A DNA stretch of 36,541 bases from Hymenobacter sp. Its GTDB lineage: Bacteria > Bacteroidota > Bacteroidia > Cytophagales > Hymenobacteraceae. Under the pieces are notes generated by a model, which saw nothing but the letters and a program-made list of their open reading frames with translations, did no database searches and was not told the DNA's origin. Shown one piece after another: positions 5,937-14,100 of this stretch (position 1 is the stretch's first letter; each line of letters opens with the position of its first letter). The translations under genes were made by a program, and so were the position numbers. Location of the stretch: positions 1 through 36,541 of the forward strand of contig JANXOE010000048.1 in assembly GCA_025353745.1 (NCBI GenBank), given 5' to 3'.

Positions 5937-7715
5937 CTACCCGCTCTTGCCGGCGGCGGCGAGGCCGGGCATTTTGGCGGGGTGGGGCTGCTTAGCGATG
6001 CGGGGTGGAGCGGTGAAACCGGCCCCGGTGGGCTTAATGAAAAGCTCCCGCGCCAGCTCTTTGTCGTGGCCGTAAATGTCGTCGCGGAAGTGCGCGTGGC
6101 CGTCGGCGTCGGCCCAGGCCGTGAGGTAAACCAAGTACACGGGCAGCTTTTTGGGGAGCGTGATGTACTTTTCGCGGTGGGTGGCGATGCTGTCGAGGAT
6201 GGTTTGCTGGTCCCAGCCGGGCTTGTCGCGCAGCAGGTAAGTGGCCAGTTTTATGGGCTCCTCCACCCGCACGCAGCCGTGGCTGAAGTTGCGGCTGACC
6301 TGCGAAAACAACTCGCCGTGGGGCGTGTCGTGCAGGTAGATGTCGTTCGAGTTGGGGAAGATGAACTTGGCGTTGCCCAGGTCGTTTTGGGGCCCCGGGC
6401 GGCGGCGCAGCGTGAACTTAAAATTCTCCTGCGTCACGTTGGCCCAGTCGACGGTGGCGGGGTCAACGATGGTGGCCTTGCGGCCGCTGCCCTTCACCAC
6501 CTCCATATCGAGTCGGTCGAGGTAGTGGGGGTCGGCCGTGAGCTTGTCTTTCAACTCGTTTTCGATGATGCTAAACGGCACGTTCCAGTAAGGCGCCAGC
6601 ACCACGTATTCCATCTGGTCGCTGAAAATTGGAGTAGCCGTAAGGGTCTTGCCCACGATGACGCGCATGGCCAGGGCCTCCTGGCCGTTCTCCACCACGC
6701 GCAGCCGGTACTCGGGGATGTTCACCATCAAATAATCCGGCTCAAACTTTTTGGGCAGCCAGCGCCAGCGCTCCATGTTGAGCAAAATTTGTTCGATGCG
6801 CTGGTCGATGGGCACGTTCAATTCGCGCACCGTGGCCCCGCTCACCACGCCGTCGGGCCGCAGTCCGGCGTCGGCCTGGAAAGCCTTAACGGCGCTCACC
6901 AGGGCCCCGTCGTAGAGAACGGAGGCCCGCGCCGCCGAGTCGGCCGACGCAGCCAGCAGGCGCTGCCGCAGGGCCGGCACCGCCGGCGACGACTGCCCCG
7001 GCCGCAGGGCCAGGGCCATCGGCAGCACGGACCAGCCCCCCGCGGCTTCACGGGCGCGGTAGGCCGCCAGGGCCATTTTCAGGTTGTTGTATTCGGGGTG
7101 CAGGGGGGCGAATTCGTAATAGCCGTACTTGCTTTTGCGCTCACCGAGCAGCGTTAGCAAGGCTTTGTGGAGCTTGATTTTGTTGGGTTTTACCTGCCAG
7201 GCGGTGTTCTTGGCGTCGTGCGGATTGGCCACACCGCGGTAGAAATCGGACGCCCAATTGAAGTACGTGCCCGAAAGGACCACGTCGATTTCCCGCTCTA
7301 AAGCATCGCGCCGGGCCGGGTCTGGCGCTATCTTAAGCTGGCTGAATAACTTAGACAAGTCTTTGACCTGGTACTTTTTAGGATCCAATCCTTCGTCGCT
7401 GGCTTTGGCGATGGTCTGGAGCAGCTGGGTGGCTTGCGGCACCAGCCGGTTGTCTTTGAACCACCCGAGGCGGTACTGCCGCTCGCGGTAAAATTTCTTC
7501 GCCCACGGCAGCTGGCTCCGGAACTGCGGCACGGCCAGCAGGGCCCGCTGCACATAGGCGCTGTCGAGCACCGGCTGGGGGCCGGCGGCGGGGGCGTCGG
7601 TGGTCGCGGTCTGGCCGCGCTCATTTGAGCCGCAGCCGCTCAGCAAGGCGGCGCTCAGGAAGCTGCCGAGCAGCAGGACCAGAAAATAATTGAACAGAAA
7701 ACGGGGCAAGGGCAT
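5937..7715 (-). CDS. L,D-transpeptidase lipoprotein (YcbB/LdtD-like)
   Basis: A 592-residue envelope enzyme predicted to form 3-3 peptidoglycan crosslinks or attach proteins to the wall. The start MPLPRFLFNYFLVLLLG leads into a hydrophobic segment and a lipobox ending LLSGC, so it is a probable lipoprotein; the frame opens at 7802, but the extra 29 residues precede the signal. Order: scaffold domain, peptidoglycan-binding domain (SSPAVPALRQRL ... FQADAGLRPDGVVSGATVREL), then the YkuD catalytic domain (DYLMVNIPEYRLRVV onward) with HDTP and SHGCVRV; the nucleophile is Cys481. The length fits the large YcbB class. It is divergent from the M1 peptidase. Confidence 0.93.
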   Translation of the reverse strand: MPLPRFLFNYFLVLLLGSFLSAALLSGCGSNERGQTATTDAPAAGPQPVLDSAYVQRALLAVPQFRSQLPWAKKFYRERQYRLGWFKDNRLVPQATQLLQTIAKASDEGLDPKKYQVKDLSKLFSQLKIAPDPARRDALEREIDVVLSGTYFNWASDFYRGVANPHDAKNTAWQVKPNKIKLHKALLTLLGERKSKYGYYEFAPLHPEYNNLKMALAAYRAREAAGGWSVLPMALALRPGQSSPAVPALRQRLLAASADSAARASVLYDGALVSAVKAFQADAGLRPDGVVSGATVRELNVPIDQRIEQILLNMERWRWLPKKFEPDYLMVNIPEYRLRVVENGQEALAMRVIVGKTLTATPIFSDQMEYVVLAPYWNVPFSIIENELKDKLTADPHYLDRLDMEVVKGSGRKATIVDPATVDWANVTQENFKFTLRRRPGPQNDLGNAKFIFPNSNDIYLHDTPHGELFSQVSRNFSHGCVRVEEPIKLATYLLRDKPGWDQQTILDSIATHREKYITLPKKLPVYLVYLTAWADADGHAHFRDDIYGHDKELARELFIKPTGAGFTAPPRIAKQPHPAKMPGLAAAGKSG

Positions 7716-7878
7716 GAAGCAAGAGAGCGAATGAACGGCGGGCCGGGAATGGGTTTGGCCGTTGTACTGGCCGGAGCGCGGCGGGGTTGCGGCGGAGAGC
7801 ATCCGGGGGCGTATCGGCGCAAGTTACGCCATTTGGGCGGGCCGGTTGTTGGGAGCCGGAACGGTTGGGTGGGCCACG

Positions 7879-7886
7879 TACTTTTG
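7879..7886 (+). promoter_or_regulatory. Candidate minus-7 box (TACTTTTG) for the M1 peptidase
   Basis: An exact match to TAnnTTTG, with TTG triplets upstream at 7846-7851 but at non-ideal spacing. The predicted leader is about 50 bases. Confidence 0.5.
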
Positions 7887-7944
7887 CCCGGCCAGGCCGG
7901 GGCCCTCCCCGGCTGTTGGACTTTCCTTTTTTCTCTCGCTCGCG

Positions 7945-9762
7945 ATGCCGATTCCTTCCGATTCTTTGCCCCTGCCCCCCGACCCGCACAGCTACGCCGG
8001 TACCGGCCCGGCCCGGGTGCGCCACCTCTCCCTGGCCCTCGTCGTCGACTTCGCCACCCGCACCCTGGCCGGCGCCGCCACCTGGCACCTGGCCCAGCCC
8101 GGAGCGGCCGAGACGCTGGTGCTCGACGCCCGCGACCTGGCCATCGACGCCGTGGCCCTGGGCCCCGCCGCCGCCGGCCCGGCGCTGGCTTTTGACCTGG
8201 GCCCCGCCGACGACGTGCTGGGCCAGGCCCTGCGCATTGCCTTGCCGCCCGGCGCGGCGGCCGTCACCGTCCGCTACCGCACGGCCCCCGGCGCGGCGGC
8301 GCTGCAGTGGCTGGCCCCCGGGCAGACGGCCGGCACCGAGCCGTTCCTGTTCACGCAGTCGCAGGCCATCCTGGCGCGCACCTGGCTGCCGTGCCAGGAC
8401 TCGCCCGGCATCCGCTTCACCTACGACGCCACGGTGCAGGTGCCGCCCCACCTGCTGGCCCTGATGAGCGCCGAGAACCCCCAGCGCCTCGAGCCCAGCG
8501 GCACGTACCGCTTCCGCATGGCCCAGCCCATCCCGGCCTACCTGATGGCCCTGGCCGTGGGCGACCTGGCCTTCGCCCCGCTCAGCCCCCGCACCGGCAT
8601 CTACGCCGAGCCGGCCACGCTGCCGATGGCCACCTACGAGTTTGCCGACCTCGAAAAGATGGTGGCCGCGGCCGAGCAGCTCTACGGCCCCTACCGCTGG
8701 GAGCGCTACGATTTGCTGGTGCTGCCGCCCAGCTTTCCGTTTGGGGGAATGGAAAACCCCAGGTTAACATTTGTAACGCCCACCATCCTGGCCGGCGACC
8801 GCAGCCTGACCAGCCTGGTGGCCCACGAGCTGGCTCACTCGTGGAGCGGCAACCTGGTTACAAATGCAACCTGGAACGATTTCTGGCTTAACGAAGGCTT
8901 TACGGTGTATTTCGAGCGCCGCATCATGGAGCAATTGTACGGCCGGCCCTACGCCGACATGCTCCAGGTACTGGGCCGGGCGGCCCTCGCCCACACCATC
9001 GCCGAAATCGGAACCGCCAGCCCCGACACCCACCTGCGCCTGCACCTGGCTGGCCGCGACCCCGACGACGGCCTCACCGAGATTGCCTACGAAAAAGGGT
9101 GCGCCCTGCTGCTGGCCCTGGAAGCCCGGGTGGGCCGGCCCCGGCTCGACGCCTTTATTAAGGAGTACTTCGCCCGCTTCAGCTTCCGGGCGATGGACAC
9201 CGATGCCTTCCTCTCCTACCTCCGCGCCGAGCTGCTCGCCGCCACACCCGGCCTCGAAGCCGAGCTGCAGCTGGCCGGTTGGGTCGACGGCCCCGGGCTG
9301 CCCGCGTCGGCGGTGCCCGTGGCGTCGGCCCGCTTTGCCGCCGTGGACGGGGCCCTCGCCCGCTTCGCGGCCGGCGCGGCGCCGGGCGGCCTGGCCCCCG
9401 CCACCGCCGGGTGGAGCAGCCACGAGTGGGTGCATTTTCTCAACGCCCTGCCGCCCGCCCTCGGGGCGGCCGGCCTGGCAGCACTCGACGAAGCCTTCCG
9501 CTTCACGGCGTCGGGCAACGCCGAGATCTTGGCCGCCTGGTTTCCGCACGCCCTGCGGGCCGGCTACGGCGCGGCCGACGCGGCCCTGGAAAAATTTCTG
9601 CACCGCGTGGGCCGGCGCAAGTTCATTCTGCCCCTTTACCGGGCGCTGCTGGCCACGCCCGGCGGCCCGGCCCGCGCCCGCCGGATTTACGCCGCGGCGC
9701 GCCCCAACTACCACGCCGTGGCCACCAGTACGCTCGACCCGCTGCTGGCCGGCGCGGCGTAG
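7945..9762 (+). CDS. M1 family zinc aminopeptidase, leukotriene A4 hydrolase-like
   Basis: A 605-residue metallopeptidase that removes N-terminal amino acids from peptides. Seen directly: the N-terminal beta domain, the substrate-binding GGMEN loop (about 266-270), zinc motif HELAH at 294-298 with downstream Glu317 in NEGF (HEXXH-x18-E), and a C-terminal helical repeat domain. Length and motif positions match LTA4H-type enzymes almost residue for residue. There is no signal peptide after ATG 7945, so it is likely cytoplasmic. The frame is open back to 7762, but that stretch is promoter-like and contains the TACTTTTG box. The next gene, cyanophycinase, starts 120 bases downstream after a short AT hairpin. 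Confidence 0.93.
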   Translation: MPIPSDSLPLPPDPHSYAGTGPARVRHLSLALVVDFATRTLAGAATWHLAQPGAAETLVLDARDLAIDAVALGPAAAGPALAFDLGPADDVLGQALRIALPPGAAAVTVRYRTAPGAAALQWLAPGQTAGTEPFLFTQSQAILARTWLPCQDSPGIRFTYDATVQVPPHLLALMSAENPQRLEPSGTYRFRMAQPIPAYLMALAVGDLAFAPLSPRTGIYAEPATLPMATYEFADLEKMVAAAEQLYGPYRWERYDLLVLPPSFPFGGMENPRLTFVTPTILAGDRSLTSLVAHELAHSWSGNLVTNATWNDFWLNEGFTVYFERRIMEQLYGRPYADMLQVLGRAALAHTIAEIGTASPDTHLRLHLAGRDPDDGLTEIAYEKGCALLLALEARVGRPRLDAFIKEYFARFSFRAMDTDAFLSYLRAELLAATPGLEAELQLAGWVDGPGLPASAVPVASARFAAVDGALARFAAGAAPGGLAPATAGWSSHEWVHFLNALPPALGAAGLAALDEAFRFTASGNAEILAAWFPHALRAGYGAADAALEKFLHRVGRRKFILPLYRALLATPGGPARARRIYAAARPNYHAVATSTLDPLLAGAA

Positions 9763-9882
9763 GCCGGCGCACCGCCTATACTATATATATAGGCAGGGCG
9801 CACCGGCCCGACTTTTGCCGGGCCCCCACCCCCGGGGGCCGGCCCCCGGTTGCAATAATTTTTCGTCGACTAAGATTTCCGT

Positions 9883-10755
9883 TTGAAAACCTCCCCTCCC
9901 CTCGGCAAGCTCATTGCCATCGGCGGCAACGAAGACAAGGGTACTTACCCCAATCCCCGCACCCGCCGCAAGTACTACCTCAATTTCTTCGAGCTGGGCA
10001 TCCTCAAGCGCGTTGTTTCCGAAACGGGCAAGGCCGACCCGCGCATCGAAGTCGTCACCACCGCTTCCATGATTCCGCAGGAAGTGGGCCCCATCTACAC
10101 GGCTTCCTTCGCCATGCTCAGCTGCCACAACGTGGGCGTCCTGGACATCCGCACCCCGGAGGACGCCCGCCGGCCCGAATGCCTCGACCGCCTGCTGGCC
10201 GCCGACGTGGTGCTGTTTTCGGGCGGCAACCAGGCCCGCCTGCGCGAGATGTTCGGCGAAACCGATTTTCTCGATGCCCTGCTGCGGCGCTACCACGCCG
10301 AGCCCCACTTCGTGATTGCCGGCACCAGCGCCGGGGCCATGGCCATGTCGCAGCACATGATCCGGGGCGGCTCCGTGCCCGACGCGCTGCTCAAAGGGGC
10401 CGTGAAGATGGGCGCCGGCCTGGGCCTGCTCCCCACCGCCGTCGTCGATTCGCACTTCGTGAAGCGCGGCCGCTTCGGCCGCCTCATCGAGGCCGTGAGC
10501 CTCTACCCCCGGCTCATCGGCATCGGGTTGGGCGAAGACACCGGCGTGCTCATCACCAGCGGCAACGTGGTCGAAGCCATCGGCTCCAACCTCGTCATCG
10601 TCCTCGACGGCCACAACATCGTGCACAACAACGCCGCCGCCGCCAAGAAAGGCACGGCCCTCTCCGTCGAAAACCTTACCATGCACGTGCTGGCCAAAGG
10701 CAACGTGTACCACATGGACGAGCGAAAGTTTTACGCGAGCCAGGAGGCGGAATAA
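9883..10755 (+). CDS. cphB: Cyanophycinase (serine peptidase family S51)
   Basis: A 290-residue enzyme that cleaves the cyanophycin polymer (multi-L-arginyl-poly-L-aspartate) to beta-Asp-Arg dipeptides. Motifs: LIAIGGNEDKG near the N-terminus, FSGGNQARL, nucleophile Ser149 in AGTSAGAMAM, and DSHFVKRGRFGRL with the conserved His. The start is TTG at 9883: an in-frame TAA at 9871-9873 excludes upstream starts and the first in-frame ATG is about 60 codons inside the conserved domain. No cyanophycin synthetase is in the window, but an isoaspartyl peptidase lies at 22056-22985 beyond the NRPS-PKS genes. Some S51 proteins act on other beta-aspartyl substrates, so polymer degradation is likely but not proven. 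Confidence 0.9.
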   Translation: MKTSPPLGKLIAIGGNEDKGTYPNPRTRRKYYLNFFELGILKRVVSETGKADPRIEVVTTASMIPQEVGPIYTASFAMLSCHNVGVLDIRTPEDARRPECLDRLLAADVVLFSGGNQARLREMFGETDFLDALLRRYHAEPHFVIAGTSAGAMAMSQHMIRGGSVPDALLKGAVKMGAGLGLLPTAVVDSHFVKRGRFGRLIEAVSLYPRLIGIGLGEDTGVLITSGNVVEAIGSNLVIVLDGHNIVHNNAAAAKKGTALSVENLTMHVLAKGNVYHMDERKFYASQEAE

Positions 10756-10856
10756 ACACCTGCGGCAGGCCGCGATTGTGCATCTTTTTTTCAATAAAAA
10801 CTCCACTGTATCTATTTCAAAGCATCCGGGGCCAACAACCTTGTCCTTGGTTTTGA

Positions 10857-10929
10857 AAGCTGTTAGGGTTAGTAAAGCGGTCCTGCTTCGACAAGCTCAG
10901 CAGGACCGCTTTACTAACCCTAACAGCTT
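10857..10929. repeat. Long REP-like hairpin with a CTTCGACAAGCTCAG core
   Basis: A 31-bp perfect stem (10857-10887 with 10899-10929) around an 11-base loop, beginning AAGCTGTTAGGGTTAG. The centre reads CTGCTTCGACAAGCTCAGCAG, a motif I recognise as a common interspersed intergenic palindrome in Bacteroidota genomes. It is followed by a T-rich stretch, so it may also terminate cphB transcripts. It separates cphB from the NRPS-PKS genes. Confidence 0.8.
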
Positions 10930-10964
10930 CTAAGGCATTATTTTTTTTATTATCAAAAATCATA

Positions 10965-10998
10965 TTTGGTAAAGCAAAACAAATAAGCCTTACTTTTA
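10965..10998 (+). promoter_or_regulatory. Candidate promoter of the NRPS-PKS genes
   Basis: TTTG at 10965-10968 and TACTTTTA at 10991-10998 are 22 bases apart, close to the Bacteroidota TTTG/TAnnTTTG arrangement (last base differs). Transcription would begin near 11005, inside the inverted repeat at 10998-11027, and leave a leader of about 110 bases. Confidence 0.45.
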
Positions 10999-11027
10999 TA
11001 TCGCTATCATTTTATTTATAGCGATAT
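10998..11027. promoter_or_regulatory. Inverted repeat overlapping the NRPS-PKS promoter, candidate operator
   Basis: ATATCGCTAT (10998-11007) and ATAGCGATAT (11018-11027) are perfect 10-bp arms with a 10-base spacer. They overlap the end of the candidate minus-7 box and the likely start site, where a dimeric repressor would bind. A transcript hairpin is also possible. No regulator gene is adjacent. Confidence 0.5.
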
Positions 11028-11115
11028 CCACAAATACTTGCCTCATTTTCAGCGAATACGTTTAATTCATAAGTCACCCGGCATTATTTGTAGAAACTCT
11101 TACCTCTTTCGGAAG

Positions 11116-14100
11116 ATGAACGTCGTCTCGGTTGACGGCCACGGCATGCGCGAAGCGCAGGGGCCGTTGCCACTGGTGCACCACATGTTCGAGCAAGCGG
11201 CCGCGACGCATGCCGCGCGCGTAGCCGTCGCCTTCGGAGCCGGGGCCCTCACCTACCGGCAGCTCAACGACGAAGCCGACGCACTGAGCCAAATTCTGTT
11301 GCGCGAAGCCCCTGATGAAGAACTAATTGGCTTGAGCACCACCCGCAGTCCGGCCATGATTGTCGGGGCCCTGGCCATCCTGAAAGCGGGCAAAGCCTAC
11401 CTGCCGCTCGACCCGGGCTACCCCGGCCCGCGCCTGCAACAAATTATCGCCGACTCCGGGGTGCGGAGCTGCCTGGCGCCGGCCGCCGACGCGCGGGTGC
11501 TGGGGGACCAAGGCCTGCGGATTATTCCGGCCGGGGCCTTGCCGGGCAACGCCCCGGCGCGGCCCGTTGCCCGGCAGGGCCTCATCGCCTGCGTGCTGTA
11601 CACTTCCGGCTCGACGGGCCAGCCCAAAGGGGTGCGGCTGCGGCACGAAAGCCTGGTCAACCTGCTGCGTTGCCAGCTGGCGCACGGCGTGGCGCAACCG
11701 GGCGTCAACAGCCTGCCGTTCAGCCCGCTGGTTTTTGATGTGTCGTTTCAGGAGATTTTTTTGCCGCTCGTAACGGGCGGTACCCTCCACCTCGTCGACG
11801 ACGCGGTGCGGCTGGACGCCAGCCGCTTGCTGCACTTCCTCATCGACGCCGGCATCAACCGGGTGCAGCTGCCGTACGTGGTGCTGCAGTACCTGGCCGA
11901 AGCCGCCGCCACCGAGCAGTGCTACCCGGTCGCGCTGCGGGAAGTCATCACCGGGGGCGAGCTGATCCGCATCACGCCCCTCATTGCCAGCTTGTTCGCC
12001 GCCTTGCCCGCCTGCACGCTGATGATTGCCTACGGCCCCACCGAAACCACGGTTTGGGTGACCGAGCAGCGGCTCAGCGGCGATGCGCTGCGCTGGCCGG
12101 CCTTGCCCACCATCGGCAAGCCCATCGCGGGCGCTGACATCTTTATTCTGGGCGACGACGGCCGGCCGGTGCCCGACGGCGAAATCGGCGAAATCGGGGT
12201 CAGCGGGATTTGCCTGGCCGACGGGTACCTGAACCAGCCCGAACGGACGGCCGAACGGTTCGTTCAATGGCAGCACCCGCACAAACACGATACCGTATTA
12301 TTATACCGCACCGGCGACCTGGGCCGCTACGTGCCCGACGGCACGATTGAGTTCGGGGGCCGGCAGGACGGCCAGGTCAAGATCCGGGGCAACCGGGTCG
12401 AGCTGGGCGAAATCGAGGTGGCCCTGGCCCAGCAGTCCGGCGTGCGGCAAGCCGCGGCCGTGGCGCGGGAGGACACGCCCGGCCAGAAGCGCCTCGTGGC
12501 GTACGTCGTCGTCACCCCCGAAGCCGCCAGCCCGACGGCGCTGCGCCACGCCCTGGCCCAGCGGCTGCCCGATTTTATGGTGCCGGACCACGTGGTGGTG
12601 CTCGACAAACTGCCCGAAACGACCACCGGCAAGGTTGATCGGAACGCCTTGCCCAAGCCCGGCCTGGGCCGACCCGACCTCGCGGCGCCTTACCGCAGCC
12701 CCGTGACCGCCGCCGAGAAAGACATCGCCGGCGTCTGGGCCGAGCTGCTCCAACTAGATAAGGTGGGGCTGGACGACAATTTTTTCGAGCTGGGCGGCAA
12801 TTCGCTGCTGGCGCAGAAAACCCTGGCGGCCCTGAAAGCGCGGTTTGCGTACGCGTTGCCCATCACCAAGCTCTACCAATACCCCACCGTGGCCGGGCTG
12901 GCAAATTATTTGCGGCCGGCCGATGGGGCCCCCGCCGCCCGCCCCGCCCGCGCCCAAACCCCCGAATCGGACCTGGCCGACATCGCCGTGATTGGCATGG
13001 CCGGGCGGTTTCCGGGGGCCGACACCGTCGATGCGCTTTGGGACGTGCTGAAAAACGGCCGGGAAACCACCCGTTTTTTCACGCCGGAAGAGTTGGATGC
13101 GTCGGTTGCGCAAGCCCTCCGGGACGACCCGGCCTACGTGCCGGCGCGCGGCATCATCGGGCAAACCGACCGTTTCGATGCCCATTTCTTTGGCCTGAGC
13201 CCCCGCCTGGCCGAGCTGATGGACCCGCAGCAGCGCATTTTTCTGGAAATTTCTCAGGAAGTGCTCGAACAGACCGGCTACCTGCCGCAGGTTTATGCGG
13301 GCGTTATCGGCGTGTACGCGGGGTGCGGCAACAATACGTACTACCTGAACAACGTGCTCGGCCGCCAGGACCTCGTCCATTCGGTGGGCGCGTTTCAGGT
13401 GGCCACGGTGAACGAGAAGGACTACATTGCTTCCCGCACGGCCTACCAGCTCGACCTCAAAGGCCCGGCCGTCAGCGTGTTCTCGGCCTGTTCGACGTCG
13501 CTGCTGGCCATTGCGCAGGCCGTGGAAAGCCTGCGCAAAGGGCAGTGCGACGTGGCCCTGGCCGGCGGGGCCAGCGTGACGGCCCCCGTGCACAGCGGCC
13601 ACCTCTACCAGGAAGGCTCGATGCTGAGCCGCGACGGGCACTGCCGGCCGTTCGACGCCGAGGCCCGGGGCACGGTTTTCAGCGACGGGGCCGGAGCGGT
13701 GCTGCTGAAACCGCTGGCCGCCGCCCGGCGCGACGGCGACGCGGTGTACGCTATTATTAAAGGAGTGGGGGTGAACAACGACGGCGGCGGCAAAGGCAGC
13801 TTCACGGCCCCCAGCGCCGAGGGGCAGGCCGGGGCCATCCGCATGGCCCTGGCCGACGCCCGGGTCGACCCCGCCACCGTCAGCTATGTGGAGGCGCACG
13901 GCACGGCCACGCCCCTCGGCGACCCCATCGAAGTGGAAGGGCTGCGGCTGGCGTTTGGCGCACAGACCACCGCGCAGTTTTGCGCCCTGGGCTCCATCAA
14001 AAGCAACATGGGGCACCTCACGGCCGCGGCCGGCGTGGCGGGGCTCATCAAAACCGCGCTGGCCCTGCACCACCGGCAGCTGCCCCCTTCGTTGGGATAC

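Noticed and set aside
5805..7157. 450-residue plus-strand frame opposite the L,D-transpeptidase
   Set aside because: No recognisable domain; the minus strand carries the SHGCVRV catalytic motif.
9774..9824. Two short hairpins after the M1 peptidase gene (GCCTATA/TATAGGC and GGCCCG/CGGGCC)
   Set aside because: Stems of only 6-7 bp and weak T-run context; too marginal to call a terminator.
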